Shown: positions 16,719 through 26,968, counted from the stretch's first letter. The stretch is DNA of 64,000 nucleotides from Muribaculaceae bacterium (GCA_023664185.1 JAMPGA010000001.1:682162-746161), one strand, 5' to 3'. The notes: generated by a model not told the origin, from the sequence alone. Program-made: numbers and translations.

Positions 16719-19700
16719 TTATTTACTTAACGCTATACGGACATTTAAGTTCACATCGTCCATCTCAAGAGCGGCAATGGCGGGGTCAGCGGGGTCGAGG
16801 GGAGCGTCGGCAATCTCCAGCGAGGTGGCCAGCACCTGTCCGGCTATGTAGTCGGCGAAGTCGCGGATGGCGGCATCGGTGGCATCATTGGGCTCGAAGA
16901 GCAGGGTGATGCGGTCGGTGATGTCATATTCGCGTTCCTTGCGGGTGCGCTGGATGCGGTTCACTATATCGCGTGCTATGCCTTCGCGCTCGAGCTGAGG
17001 AGTCACTGTGACGTCGAGGGCTATTGTGAGCGAGCCTTCGTTGGCAGCAAGCCAGCCGGGGATATCTTCAGTGATTATCTCGACGTCGGCCAGGTCGATT
17101 ACAGCGGGAGTGCCGTTTACGTCGATCTCCACCGAACCATCCTTTTCCAGACGGTTCACGGCGGCGGTGTCGAGTGCCGAGACTGCGGCTGCCACGGCCT
17201 TCATGTTCTTGCCGTGCTTCGGGCCGAGTTTCTTGAAATCGGGCTTAACACGTTTCACTATGAGGCCTTCGTCACCAGACACGATACGGATCTCCTTGAC
17301 ATTTATCTCGCTCTTCACAAGGTCGGAAATGGCCTCGACGGTGGCGCGCTGAGAGTCGTCGGTGACGGGCACCATGAGTGTGCCGAGGGGCTGACGCACC
17401 TTGAGGTTCGACTTCTTGCGCAGAGCCAGAGACATTGATGTGATGCCCTGAGCCATCTGCTGGCGTGTCTCAAGCTCGGGAGCGGCAAGTGTCGGGTCAA
17501 ACTCGGGAAAGCGTGACAGATGCACTGAGCCGGCCTCGTCGCCCTTGAGGTCGCGCCACAGGCGCTCGGCATAGAAGGGAGCAAACGGAGCCATCAGTCG
17601 GGCCAGGGTCTCCAGACAGGTGTAGAGAGTCTGATAGGCTGCAAGCTTGTCGTCGGTCATCTCGCCACCCCAGAAACGACGACGGTTGAGGCGCACATAC
17701 CAGTTGGAGAGGTTGTCGCCCACGAAGTCGGCTATGGCGCGGGCTGCGCGGGTGGGCTCATAGTCGTCAAGAGCCTCGGTGACTGTGGCTGTCAGTGTGT
17801 TGAGCAGTGAGAGTATCCAGCGGTCAATCTCGGGGCGCTTCTCGAGGGGCACCTGAGGAGCCTCGGGGTCAAAGCCGTCGACATTGGCATAGAGGGCAAA
17901 GAAGCCATATGTGTTGTAGAGGGTCGAGAAGAGCTTGCGCGAGGTCTCGAGCACACCTTTCTCGTCATATTTGAGGTTGTCCCAAGGCGAGGAGTTGGAT
18001 ATCATGTACCAGCGCACGGGGTCGGCGCCAAACTGTTCGATCTGGCCGAACGGGTCGACGGCGTTGCCCAGGCGTTTCGACATCTTGTTGCCGTTCTTGT
18101 CGAGCACCAGGCCGTTTGACACCACAGCCTTGTAGGCCACAGAGTCGAAGAGCATTCCGGCAATGGCGTGGAGGGTGAAGAACCAGCCGCGGGTCTGGTC
18201 GACACCCTCGGCTATGAAGTCGGCGGGATAGACCTGACGGTTGTCGAAGGCATCCTTGTTTTCGAAGGGATAGTGTATCTGAGCATAAGGCATGGAGCCG
18301 GAGTCAAACCACACGTCGATGAGGTCTTTCTCGCGGCGCATGGGCTTGCCTGAGGGTGAGAGCAGCACGATATCGTCGACGTAGGGGCGATGGAGATCGA
18401 TCTTCTCGTAGTTCTCCTTGGTGTATTCGCCCGGCTTGAAGCCGCGGTCGGTGTAGGGGTTGCTCTTCATGAGTCCGGCCTCAACGGCGCGGTCAATCTC
18501 GGCCGAGAGCTGCTCCACGCTCTGAATGCAGAGCTCCTCCTTGGCATCCTCAGTGCGCCATATGGGGAGCGGGGTGCCCCAGTAGCGGCTGCGCGAGAGA
18601 TTCCAGTCCTGAAGATTCTCAAGCCACTTGCCGAAGCGACCCGATCCGGTCGAGGCCGGTTTCCATTTGATGGTCTCGTTGAGAGCCATGAGGCGCTCGC
18701 GTGCGGCAGTGGTGCGGATGAACCATGAGTCGAGGGGGTAGTAGAGCACAGGCTTGTCGGTGCGCCAGCAGTGGGGATAGCTGTGGGTGTGCTTCTCTAT
18801 CTTAAACACCTTTCCGTTGGCCTTGAGATCCATGCAGATGCGCACGTCGAGAGTCTCGGTGGCATCGGTGGCGTCAGGGTCGTAGGCGTTCTTCACATAT
18901 GCGCCCTCCCAGGGTTTGTAAGCCTCCACATCCACCATCTTCTCCACAAACTCTGGGTCGAGGTCGTCGAGACGGTAGAAGCGGCCGGTCATGTCGACCA
19001 TGGGGCGTATGTTGCCGTCGCGGTCTATGAGGTGGAGGGGCGGGATGCCGCTCTCCTTTGACACACGAAGGTCGTCGGCGCCAAATGTGCCGGCTATATG
19101 CACGATGCCCGTACCGTCGTCGGTGCTGACATAGTCGCCGGGGATGACGCGGAAGGCTCCGGGACCGGGATTTACCCAGGGGAACAGCTGTTTGTAGTGT
19201 ATGCCCACGAGATCGGAGCCCTTCACGGTGGCTACGACCTGGTAGGGTATCACCTTGTCACCTTTCTTATAGTCTGAGAGGGGCATGTCCTTGGCCTTGG
19301 GGCTGAAGAACGAGCCCATCAAGGCATCGGCCAGGATTACGGTGAGGGGGGCACCTGAATAAGGATTGAAGGTGTGGACAATGTTGTAGTCGATGGCAGG
19401 ACCTACGGCCAGGGCGGTGTTTGAGGGGAGAGTCCAGGGTGTGGTGGTCCATGCCAGGAAGTAGGGTGTGCCAAAGCGGAATAGCATTTCCTTGAAGGGA
19501 GCCAGGGCGAGATAACCCTCCTGACTTTCGTCGAGGTCGGCTATTTCAAACTGTGCCACACAGGTGGTGTCCTTCACATCGCGGTAGCATCCGGGTTGGT
19601 TCAACTCGTGCGAGCTCAGACCGGTGCCGGCCGCGGGCGAGTAGGGCTGGATGGTGTAGCCTTTATAAAGGTAGCCTTTCTTGTAGAGCTCACCCAGCAG

Positions 19701-20189
19701 CCACCAGATGGTCTCGATATAGCGGTTGTCGTAGGTGATGTAGGCATTGGGCATGTCCACCCAGTAGCCCATGCGACGGGTGAGGTCTTCCCACTCGCCG
19801 GTAAATTTCATCACCTCCTTGCGGCAGGCGGCGTTATAGTCGTCTACGGAGATTTTTTTGCCTATATCCTCTTTGGTTATGCCGAGATTCTTCTCCACAC
19901 CCAGCTCTACGGGCAGACCGTGGGTGTCCCATCCGGCTTTGCGCTTCACCTGGAAGCCCTTCATGGTCTTGTAGCGGCAGAAAATGTCTTTGATGGTGCG
20001 CGCCAGCACATGGTGGATGCCGGGCTTGCCGTTGGCCGAGGGAGGGCCTTCGAAGAATACGAACGAGGGGCAACCCTCGCGCTCGCTCATAGTACGGTTG
20101 AACACATCTTCGGCATCCCACAGCTTAAGGATGTCGGCATTTATACCGGGGAGATTAAGCCCCTTATATTCGTTGAATTTCTTCGACAT
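16719..20189 (-). CDS. ileS: Isoleucyl-tRNA synthetase
   Basis: Charges tRNA-Ile. The 1156-residue class I synthetase has the HIGH-equivalent PPSANGKPGIHHVL near residue 48, the large editing (CP1) domain with TTTPWTLPSNTALAVG, the KMSKS-equivalent NKMSKRLGN, a tRNA-anticodon-binding helical region (LNRRRFWGGEM) and a C-terminal extension of about 150 residues. The ATG at 20189 (MSKKFNEYKGLNLPG) is preferred over one at 20243 because the family starts there. No separate promoter is seen for the downstream DksA-like gene, consistent with one operon. Confidence 0.96.
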   Translation of the reverse strand: MSKKFNEYKGLNLPGINADILKLWDAEDVFNRTMSEREGCPSFVFFEGPPSANGKPGIHHVLARTIKDIFCRYKTMKGFQVKRKAGWDTHGLPVELGVEKNLGITKEDIGKKISVDDYNAACRKEVMKFTGEWEDLTRRMGYWVDMPNAYITYDNRYIETIWWLLGELYKKGYLYKGYTIQPYSPAAGTGLSSHELNQPGCYRDVKDTTCVAQFEIADLDESQEGYLALAPFKEMLFRFGTPYFLAWTTTPWTLPSNTALAVGPAIDYNIVHTFNPYSGAPLTVILADALMGSFFSPKAKDMPLSDYKKGDKVIPYQVVATVKGSDLVGIHYKQLFPWVNPGPGAFRVIPGDYVSTDDGTGIVHIAGTFGADDLRVSKESGIPPLHLIDRDGNIRPMVDMTGRFYRLDDLDPEFVEKMVDVEAYKPWEGAYVKNAYDPDATDATETLDVRICMDLKANGKVFKIEKHTHSYPHCWRTDKPVLYYPLDSWFIRTTAARERLMALNETIKWKPASTGSGRFGKWLENLQDWNLSRSRYWGTPLPIWRTEDAKEELCIQSVEQLSAEIDRAVEAGLMKSNPYTDRGFKPGEYTKENYEKIDLHRPYVDDIVLLSPSGKPMRREKDLIDVWFDSGSMPYAQIHYPFENKDAFDNRQVYPADFIAEGVDQTRGWFFTLHAIAGMLFDSVAYKAVVSNGLVLDKNGNKMSKRLGNAVDPFGQIEQFGADPVRWYMISNSSPWDNLKYDEKGVLETSRKLFSTLYNTYGFFALYANVDGFDPEAPQVPLEKRPEIDRWILSLLNTLTATVTEALDDYEPTRAARAIADFVGDNLSNWYVRLNRRRFWGGEMTDDKLAAYQTLYTCLETLARLMAPFAPFYAERLWRDLKGDEAGSVHLSRFPEFDPTLAAPELETRQQMAQGITSMSLALRKKSNLKVRQPLGTLMVPVTDDSQRATVEAISDLVKSEINVKEIRIVSGDEGLIVKRVKPDFKKLGPKHGKNMKAVAAAVSALDTAAVNRLEKDGSVEIDVNGTPAVIDLADVEIITEDIPGWLAANEGSLTIALDVTVTPQLEREGIARDIVNRIQRTRKEREYDITDRITLLFEPNDATDAAIRDFADYIAGQVLATSLEIADAPLDPADPAIAALEMDDVNLNVRIALSK

Positions 20190-20277
20190 ATGTGCGTTTG
20201 CAAAAATTTTCGCAAAATTAACAAATCTTCCCGACATAAACAACTAACCGGCTTATTAAAATATGTGTAAACCAAAA

Positions 20278-20309
20278 TTTGCAAATGATATGAAAAAATA
20301 GTAATTTTG
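20278..20309 (+). promoter_or_regulatory. Promoter of the BACON-type lipoprotein gene
   Basis: TTTG at 20278-20281 and TAATTTTG at 20302-20309 with 20 bases between them match the Bacteroides promoter consensus. The leader to the ATG is about 28 bases. Confidence 0.7.
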
Positions 20310-20340
20310 TGGCTTCAATCATAACAGACTATAAGAAACA

Positions 20341-20727
20341 ATGCTGAAACATTTTTTTATCACAATGAGTGTGCTTCTTGCCGGATTGAGTTTCACGGCA
20401 TGCAACTCTGACGATGAAGACCCCATACCTTTTGTGGCTGAGTTTTCAAAGACCTCTCTGACTTTCAATGCTTCTGGTGCGCCCGACCAGTTGGTCGAGG
20501 TGTATACCAACGCCGACTATTTCGCTGTCTCGGCCACTGAATCGTGGTGTATAGTGCAGCGTGGTGACACTCGTGGCCAATATGTAATAGGTTGTACGGT
20601 AAATAATTCCACTGATGCCCGCAGCTGCACGGTCAAAGTCACCATCGATGGTCTTGACAAGGCCACCATGGCCGTGACCCAGGCAGGCTCGAAAAGCGGC
20701 ATAGTGATCCCTGATCCGGTGGAGTGA
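20341..20727 (+). CDS. Small lipoprotein with a BACON-like domain
   Basis: A 128-residue predicted surface lipoprotein. The signal peptide ends at the lipobox SFTAC, followed by an acidic NSDDED stretch, the lipoprotein export signal typical for surface display in Bacteroidetes. The rest is one Ig-like BACON-type domain (FSKTSLTFNASGAPDQLVEV, WCIVQRG, ATMAVTQAG), a fold often found in carbohydrate- or mucin-binding proteins. A monocistronic gene with its own promoter and no partner enzyme. Confidence 0.75.
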   Translation: MLKHFFITMSVLLAGLSFTACNSDDEDPIPFVAEFSKTSLTFNASGAPDQLVEVYTNADYFAVSATESWCIVQRGDTRGQYVIGCTVNNSTDARSCTVKVTIDGLDKATMAVTQAGSKSGIVIPDPVE

Positions 20728-20831
20728 GTTAACTAACGGATACATATTTAGGGTGTGGCGCCGGGTGTGGCGTCGCACTCTTTTTCGGTTTTTTTGATTA
20801 AGGTTTTTATACATAATTCAAATATTATTCA

Positions 20832-21077
20832 TAACTTTGCGCTGCCTTATAGACCGCCGATGGTCGGGACGGCAGAAGCAGATAGAGTTTTTCAATGGCT
20901 CATAGAAATAATCCTTGTATCATATTGCCCATACCGAATGAGGTGGGCAATATTGTTTCCGCCATGCAACTTTGTGGCTGTGTGGCGGATACAGTCGTGA
21001 TATGCGGCCATGATGCTGTCTGAGACGTAAGAGTTAAAAATAGCAACGAATCAACTATAGATTATACAAATCACACG
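20832..21077 (+). promoter_or_regulatory. Promoter box and long structured leader of the polysaccharide operon
   Basis: TAACTTTG at 20832-20839 is a good -7 box; I see no TTTG at the ideal -33 spacing. The predicted ~230-base leader contains a perfect 10-bp stem, ATATTGCCCA at 20922-20931 and TGGGCAATAT at 20944-20953, then CCGCCA at 20958-20963 which can pair with a downstream TGGCGG. No ORF here looks coding. Such a leader could act as an attenuator of the export/kinase operon, but no ligand motif was recognised. Confidence 0.45.
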
Positions 21078-21911
21078 ATGAAAAAACATCTATTAGGCAT
21101 TATCGCGGCTGCCGGCCTGCTGGCTGCCTCATGCACGACACCGAAGGATATCACCTACTTTCCCGAGCTTCAGACAGGCTCGGTGGTTACAGCCGCTAAG
21201 GAGCTGACTATCCGTGTGAAACCTGACGATAAACTGAGCATTCTGGTCAATGCCCAGGATCCGGCCCTGTCTGTACTGTTCAATCTGATGACTGTGCAGA
21301 ATCAGCTTTCAGGTATCTCATCAGCCACCCATAAGGTAGGCAACGTGGGCACCTCCGGTAACACAGGTACGGCCTATTATACCATCGACTCGTTCGGCGA
21401 CATCAATTTCCCCGTGCTGGGCAAGCTTCATATAGCCGGCATGTCGCGCGAGGAGATAGCCGACTATATAGCCAACCAGCTCACCAGCAAGGATCTTGTG
21501 AAGGATCCCATCGTTACTGTGGAGTTTGCCAACACGGGCATTTCCATCATCGGCCAGGTCAACTCGCCCGGACGCTATGAGTTTAACAAGGATCATCTCA
21601 CCATTATCGACGCTATCGCCATGGCAGGCGACCTGACAATGAACGGCATGCGTGAGAACATTCTGGTGATGCGCAATCTTGGAGGCGGACAGCAGGAGGC
21701 CTACCGTGTCAATCTGCTCAATGCCCAGGAGCTGGCCAGCTCGCCCGTATATTATCTGCAGCAGGACGACCTTATTTATGTAGAGCCCAACGACAAGGCC
21801 AAGCGCGAGACCACACCCAACGGAAACACTCCCTACACTCCGGGCTTCTGGATTTCGCTCACCTCGTTCGGCTTCACTATAGCCACACTTGTTACTACAT
21901 TGACAAAATAA
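21078..21911 (+). CDS. Polysaccharide export outer-membrane lipoprotein (Wza/OPX family)
   Basis: Forms the outer-membrane export channel or periplasmic ring for exopolysaccharide. The 277-residue protein has a lipoprotein signal ending in LLAASC, a polysaccharide-export (PES) domain beginning LTIRVKPDDKLSILVNAQDP, and SLBB-type repeats: ITIDSFGDINFPVLGKLHIAGMS is truncated in this group, while VEFANTGISIIGQVNSPGRYEF and YYLQQDDLIYVEPND are clear. A C-terminal hydrophobic segment FWISLTSFGFTIATLVTTL may anchor it or contact the kinase. The Wzc-type kinase starts six bases later. Confidence 0.92.
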   Translation: MKKHLLGIIAAAGLLAASCTTPKDITYFPELQTGSVVTAAKELTIRVKPDDKLSILVNAQDPALSVLFNLMTVQNQLSGISSATHKVGNVGTSGNTGTAYYTIDSFGDINFPVLGKLHIAGMSREEIADYIANQLTSKDLVKDPIVTVEFANTGISIIGQVNSPGRYEFNKDHLTIIDAIAMAGDLTMNGMRENILVMRNLGGGQQEAYRVNLLNAQELASSPVYYLQQDDLIYVEPNDKAKRETTPNGNTPYTPGFWISLTSFGFTIATLVTTLTK

Positions 21912-21917
21912 ACCGTT

Positions 21918-24332
21918 ATGGCTGACACATCGGAATCAACACAGAGAAAGAAAGACGACGCAAACGAGTCGGTGCCTATTCTCGACATACTCTATCGCAC
22001 CCTTCACTTCTGGCCCTGGCTGTTGCTGTCGGTGGTGGTATGTATGGGTGCAGGTGTGATATATCTGTTGCGCACCCCAAATGTCTACACCACCACAGCC
22101 TCTATCCTTATCAAGGATGAGTCGGCGGGCAAGTCGGCCGGTGGCGAGGACTTTGGCAGCTTCGGTCTCTTTCAGAACAAGACCAACATTCAGAACGAAA
22201 TCACCACACTGAAGTCGGCCGACCTAATGGAAGAGGTAGTGAGACGTCTGAGTCTCGACATGAACTACTATCTGCCTGGGCGCTTCCACAAAAGCGTGGC
22301 CTATGGCTCTACACTGCCCGTCAAGGTTTCGCTGCCCGATTTTTCCGAGAATAGCTCGGCCTCTTTCGATCTGGCTGTCTCGGCAAAAGGAGCTGTGACT
22401 ATCACCGATCTGAAATCGGGCGACATCGATTCCGGAAAAGAGGAATATAAAGGTACGCTCAAGGATACCATCAACACCCCGATAGGCCCGATCGTGGTGG
22501 CTCCGAGCAATAACTATGTGAAGGGTCAGGGCGTGAAACTCAATGTAGTGAAAACTCCCGTCAACTCCACTGCAAGTGCCTATGACGGACGTCTTACCGT
22601 TGTAAAGAGCAACGACAACGGTACGGTGATAGACATCACCATCACCGACCAGTCAACCCAGCGCGCTCAGGAGCTTATCAATACTCTTATAGGTGTATAC
22701 AACGAGTATTGGATTCGCGACAAGAACCAGATAGCCGTCTCTACCTCAAACTTCATTAACGAACGTTTGGGTGTCATTGAGTCTGAGCTTGGGCATGTGG
22801 ACTCCGATATTTCATCGTACAAGAGTGAACACCTTATCCCCAACGTCGATGCTGCATCGTCGATGTATATGAGCCAGAACCAGGAGATATCACAGCAGAT
22901 ACTGGGTCTGAACAACCAGCTGCAGCTGACACGCTATATCAAGTCGTATCTCGGAGCCGACATGGACGGCACCAAGCTGCTGCCGGCCAACTCGGGCGTG
23001 GAGAATGTGAACATACAGTCGCAGATATCCGAGTATAACAACCTTGTGCTCCAGCGCAACTCGCTGCTGTCCAAGTCGTCGGACAAGAACCCTCTGGTAA
23101 TGCAGCTCACCGAGCAGATGGCACAGGTGCGTCAGGCTATTCTGGCCTCCGTAGACAACTCCATCATCGTGCTCACTACCCAGATTAAGAGCCTCCAGGG
23201 ATCGCAGGCCAGCACCACTTCAAAGCTGGCTTCAAACCCCAACCAGGCCAAATATCTTCTCTCCGTAGAACGACAGCAGAAGGTGAAGGAGTCACTCTAT
23301 CTGTTCCTGCTGCAGAAACGTGAGGAGAACGAGCTTTCGCAGGCCTTTACAGCCTATAATACCCGCATCGTCAACAAGCCTTCGAGCTACGGCCCCACAT
23401 CGCCCAACCGCAACAAAATCCTGGGCATTAGTCTCCTCATAGGTCTGGCCATCCCCGTTGGTATAATCTTCCTTATGGAGACCAGCAACACCAAGGTGCG
23501 TGGTCGCAAAGATGTGGAAAATCTCATTGTGCCCTTCCTTGGCGAGATTCCCGAATACTCGTCGTCAAAGCAAAAGAAGGCCGACAAGGACTCAACCGAG
23601 GTAAACAAGACCCTCGTGAAATCCGGAAGCCGAAATATCATCAACGAGGCCTTCCGCGTGCTTCGCACCAATGTGGAGTTTATGTGTGGATCGTCGGGCA
23701 CAGGCCACAACATCGTGGCTCTCACCTCGTTCAACCCCGGTTCCGGTAAATCGTTTATCTCTGTGAACCTTGGCATGTCGATAGCCCTGAAGCACAAGCG
23801 AGTACTGGTGGTCGACGGCGATATGCGCCACGGCTCAACATCGGCCTACGTTGGCTCGCCTGAAACAGGTATGTCAAACTATCTGAGCGGCGGTGTCTCC
23901 GACATAGAGTCAGTGATCGTGAAGGGATTCGGATGCGACACTCTCGATGTCCTGCCCGTGGGTACAATTCCTCCCAACCCCACCGAGCTCCTCGAGTCGC
24001 CCAGATTCGGCCAGCTGATGGGCGAGCTCAAACCTATGTATGACTGCATCATCATAGACTGTCCGCCCGTCGAGGTTGTGGCCGACGCTCAGATCATCGA
24101 CCGTTTTGCCGACCATACCTTCTTCATCGTGCGCGCCGGTCTGCTGGAACGCTCCATGCTCCGCGAGCTCGACAGAATCTATGAAGAGAAGAAGTTCCAC
24201 AACATGGCCTTTATTCTCAACGGCACACGCAACGATCAGGGCCGCTACGGCTACTCCCACTCCTACCGCTACGGTTATGGTTATGGCTACGGTTATGGCT
24301 ACAACTATGGCGATGGCAAAGACAAAGGTTGA
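21918..24332 (+). CDS. Wzc-type chain-length determinant and BY-kinase
   Basis: An 804-residue inner-membrane co-polymerase/tyrosine autokinase that controls assembly and export of the polymer. An N-terminal Wzz domain lies between membrane helices (about 34-55 and about 500-520), with a coiled-coil periplasmic section between. The cytoplasmic kinase has Walker A NPGSGKSFISVN near residue 607, Walker A' VLVVDGDMRHG and Walker B CIIIDCPP. The C terminus is a tyrosine cluster (about 12 Tyr in the last 35 residues, alternating YG), the autophosphorylation tail whose phosphorylation cycles drive oligomer exchange. Directly follows the export lipoprotein. Confidence 0.94.
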   Translation: MADTSESTQRKKDDANESVPILDILYRTLHFWPWLLLSVVVCMGAGVIYLLRTPNVYTTTASILIKDESAGKSAGGEDFGSFGLFQNKTNIQNEITTLKSADLMEEVVRRLSLDMNYYLPGRFHKSVAYGSTLPVKVSLPDFSENSSASFDLAVSAKGAVTITDLKSGDIDSGKEEYKGTLKDTINTPIGPIVVAPSNNYVKGQGVKLNVVKTPVNSTASAYDGRLTVVKSNDNGTVIDITITDQSTQRAQELINTLIGVYNEYWIRDKNQIAVSTSNFINERLGVIESELGHVDSDISSYKSEHLIPNVDAASSMYMSQNQEISQQILGLNNQLQLTRYIKSYLGADMDGTKLLPANSGVENVNIQSQISEYNNLVLQRNSLLSKSSDKNPLVMQLTEQMAQVRQAILASVDNSIIVLTTQIKSLQGSQASTTSKLASNPNQAKYLLSVERQQKVKESLYLFLLQKREENELSQAFTAYNTRIVNKPSSYGPTSPNRNKILGISLLIGLAIPVGIIFLMETSNTKVRGRKDVENLIVPFLGEIPEYSSSKQKKADKDSTEVNKTLVKSGSRNIINEAFRVLRTNVEFMCGSSGTGHNIVALTSFNPGSGKSFISVNLGMSIALKHKRVLVVDGDMRHGSTSAYVGSPETGMSNYLSGGVSDIESVIVKGFGCDTLDVLPVGTIPPNPTELLESPRFGQLMGELKPMYDCIIIDCPPVEVVADAQIIDRFADHTFFIVRAGLLERSMLRELDRIYEEKKFHNMAFILNGTRNDQGRYGYSHSYRYGYGYGYGYGYNYGDGKDKG

Positions 24333-24363
24333 ATTAGGAATTAGGAATTTGGAATTAGGAATG
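24331..24363 (+). repeat. Heptamer tandem repeat after the kinase stop codon
   Basis: Four to five tandem copies of GAATTAG (one copy GAATTTG) start inside the stop codon of the kinase gene. A simple-sequence repeat of this type may slip, but it lies outside the reading frame. Confidence 0.6.
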
Positions 24364-24415
24364 ACATTTTAGGGAAACGCAAATATATCATTCCTAAAAT
24401 CTAATAAAAGATCTC

Positions 24416-24543
24416 GCCCCAGTATGGGGCACGGCTACATAGCCCAAGGGCTCATCCCTGTGAATGAGCAAATAGCATGAAATATGGCCCCGTAGGGGTC
24501 GTGGAAAAACAGCGACAATGCATTCCACGACACCCTACGGGGC
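24416..24543. repeat. Composite palindromic intergenic element
   Basis: Four inverted repeats in series: GCCCC/GGGGC (24416-24430), AGCCC/GGGCT (24441-24452), GCTCAT/ATGAGC (24450-24469), and a long outer stem GCCCCGTAGGGGTCGTGGA at 24487-24505 pairing with 24524-24543 with one bulge. This looks like a mobile palindromic unit of the REP kind in its Bacteroidetes form. Confidence 0.55.
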
Positions 24544-24560
24544 ACTCATTTTGAGTTTTA

Positions 24561-24861
24561 GAGTGTGTCGAATAAAGGATGTTAACGTGTAGGGCGGCCA
24601 ATCTTTAGACAAAAAGTGGCAAAGAGTGGCCTAACCGAGGTAATTTTCGTTAATTCACACTCGTTAAAACAATATTTCATAAATAACAAAAGTCTTATGA
24701 GGCTAAGCGACGCGGAAAGTAAGAATGATTTGACTTCATGCTATGGATGTCTTTATCGCTTTGTTTCAGGAGTGTACATCCAGTACACTTCTGAAACTGC
24801 ATCGATAAATACATCTCATAGCATGAACCCTACGCGTTAACACCCTTTATTAGACACACTC
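24561..24861. mobile_element. MITE-like non-autonomous element (301 bp)
   Basis: About 34-base terminal inverted repeats (left from 24561 GAGTGTGTCGAATAAAGG, right ending CCTTTATTAGACACACTC at 24861) differ at only three positions and are flanked by the same triplet TTA (24558-24560 and 24862-24864), a probable target duplication. Between them is a second, nested 93-base imperfect hairpin (24735-24827; outer arms TTCATGCTATG and CATAGCATGAA, inner AGTGTAC and GTACACT). No transposase is encoded; the 74-codon ORF inside is not convincing. Confidence 0.75.
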
Positions 24862-25033
24862 TTACACGTTCTTCGGGTCAGGAGGATTTGCATATGTTGT
24901 GAAAAAAACGTAATTTTACAGAGTTTTTATGTAATGCCGTCCGTGACGGTTCCGATTGTATCGGAATAAGGCCTTTGGCGGCGCGTGTAATTGTGTGTCT
25001 TTATTAAATGTATTGTCTTATTAGCCTGCTGAA

Positions 25034-26968
25034 ATGTCAATAATTCATAATGTTAAGGGCTATTTCATGAAGCGCTTCCTCAACACGGGGGCGGTTTTCT
25101 TCATGGATATAATTGGCTCTTTGGTGGCCACCATGTCGGTGCTCGTATTGGTGAGCATCCTGGTGCCCGACTTTGAGTTGGGTCAGGAAAACACCTTGCT
25201 GTGGATGGGGCTGTCGTTTGTGGCATCGGTATTGTCGTTCAGGCTCTACCGTGTGTATCGTGCCATAATCCGTTACAGCACTCTACGCGAGATTGGCCGC
25301 CTGAGCATAGCCGTTTTGGGGAAAGAGATGTTCCTGTTCATACTGATGGGCTTCATCTCGCCTATGGGGTTCACATGCCACCTGCTGGCCAGTATGGTGT
25401 TTATCGACTTTTTTATCACAGTCGGGGCTCTGATGCTGATAAGGGTGCTTATGGTGGTGCTCTACGACCGTGTTAAGTCGGATATCGTGCCCTACAGCCA
25501 GATAAAGCGAGTGCTGGTCTATGGCACCAACGACAAAGCCGTGTCGATGGTGTCGAGACTGCGCCATTCGCCCCACTATAAGGTGTGCGGGTTCATCATT
25601 TACGGTCAAAACCGAGTGGGTCATCAGCTGTCCGGACTGAAGGTGAACTACTTCGAAACACCGAGCAATCTTAAGATCATTGCCGCTACGGAGGCCATCG
25701 AGGGCATACTCTTCCCCTATGTGGCCGATGCACGCCTTGAGCAGGATCGTCTGATAAAATACTGCCAGGAAGCTAACCTGCGCACATATATCATGCCCGG
25801 TGTCGACGAGATGACCGAGGGCAAGCAGCTCAACAATTATATACGCAAGATAAAGATTGAAGACTTGCTGGGACGTCCGGAGATAAAGATTTCGATGGAC
25901 GAGATCATAGCCAACTTCAGTAACAAGGTGGTGATGGTGACAGGCGCCGCCGGCTCTATAGGTTCGGAGCTATGCCGCCAGCTGGCCACCTTCGGTGTGA
26001 AGAAGCTTATTCTCTACGATAACGCCGAAACTCCGCTCCACAATATCAGACTTGAGCTCGAGGACCGCTTCCCGCAGCTCGACTTTGTGCCTGTGATAGG
26101 AGATGTGCGCTCCATACCTCGTCTCGACTTCGTGTTCCGCGAATATCGCCCCCAGGTGGTGTTTCACGCAGCGGCCTACAAGCATGTGCCCCTCATGGAG
26201 GAGAATCCCTGTGAGGCCGTGCGAGTCAATGTGACAGGTTCACGCCAGGTGGCCGACAAATGTGTGGAATACGGTGTGGAGAAGATGGTGATGGTGTCGA
26301 CCGACAAAGCCGTCAACCCCACCAATATTATGGGCTGCACCAAGCGCCTGGCAGAGATATATGTGCAGTCGCTCGGGTTGGCCATAGAGCGTGGCGAAAT
26401 AGAGGGCAGGACCTCGTTTGTCACCACCCGTTTCGGCAATGTGCTGGGCTCCAATGGCTCTGTGATACCCCGTTTCCGCGAGCAGATAGAACATGGTGGT
26501 CCCATCACTGTGACTCACCCCGACATAAACCGTTTCTTCATGACAATCCCCGAGGCCTGCCGCCTGGTGATGGAGGCAGCCACCTTCTCTACCGGAACAC
26601 AGATTTTTGTGTTCGATATGGGAGAGTCGGTCAAGATTGTTACTCTGGCCGAGCGCATGATACACCTGGCCGGACTCGAGGTGGGGCGCGACATAAAGAT
26701 AGAGTTTACAGGACTGCGTCCCGGCGAAAAGCTGTATGAGGAGGTGCTCGCCACCAAGGAAAACACCATTCCCACCGCCCATGCCCGCATTTATGTGGCC
26801 AAAGCGCGCGAGTATCCCTACGAAAGTGCTCGCGATGTGGCCACCCGCCTCACCAAATTGGCCGTATCGGTAACGACTACCGAGATGGTGAGACTGATGA
26901 AAAATACTGTCCCGGAGTTCAAGAGCAAGAACTCGGAATATGAGAAATTAGACTGTCCAACCCACTGA
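25034..26968 (+). CDS. Membrane-bound UDP-sugar 4,6-dehydratase (PglF/WbpM/CapD family)
   Basis: A 644-residue nucleoside-diphosphate-sugar dehydratase, probably converting UDP-GlcNAc to a 4-keto-6-deoxy intermediate for surface glycans. Four N-terminal membrane helices (about 12-150) and a CoA-binding-like Rossmann domain ([13 protein letters not shown]) precede the catalytic SDR domain with [16 protein letters not shown] near residue 300. The active-site region is [17 protein letters not shown]: a Met stands where classical SDRs have Tyr, as in the large PglF/WbpM-type enzymes, with the Lys retained. It begins about 170 bases after the MITE-like element and is followed at 8 bases by rfbA. 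Confidence 0.92.
   Translation: MSIIHNVKGYFMKRFLNTGAVFFMDIIGSLVATMSVLVLVSILVPDFELGQENTLLWMGLSFVASVLSFRLYRVYRAIIRYSTLREIGRLSIAVLGKEMFLFILMGFISPMGFTCHLLASMVFIDFFITVGALMLIRVLMVVLYDRVKSDIVPYSQIKRVLVYGTNDKAVSMVSRLRHSPHYKVCGFIIYGQNRVGHQLSGLKVNYFETPSNLKIIAATEAIEGILFPYVADARLEQDRLIKYCQEANLRTYIMPGVDEMTEGKQLNNYIRKIKIEDLLGRPEIKISMDEIIANFSNKVVMVTGAAGSIGSELCRQLATFGVKKLILYDNAETPLHNIRLELEDRFPQLDFVPVIGDVRSIPRLDFVFREYRPQVVFHAAAYKHVPLMEENPCEAVRVNVTGSRQVADKCVEYGVEKMVMVSTDKAVNPTNIMGCTKRLAEIYVQSLGLAIERGEIEGRTSFVTTRFGNVLGSNGSVIPRFREQIEHGGPITVTHPDINRFFMTIPEACRLVMEAATFSTGTQIFVFDMGESVKIVTLAERMIHLAGLEVGRDIKIEFTGLRPGEKLYEEVLATKENTIPTAHARIYVAKAREYPYESARDVATRLTKLAVSVTTTEMVRLMKNTVPEFKSKNSEYEKLDCPTH

Noticed and set aside
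20755..21000. 81-codon ORF upstream of the polysaccharide operon
   Set aside because: Crosses the leader hairpin and promoter box; composition not protein-like.
24616..24840. 74-codon ORF within the MITE-like element
   Set aside because: Overlaps the nested hairpin and has no recognisable protein features.
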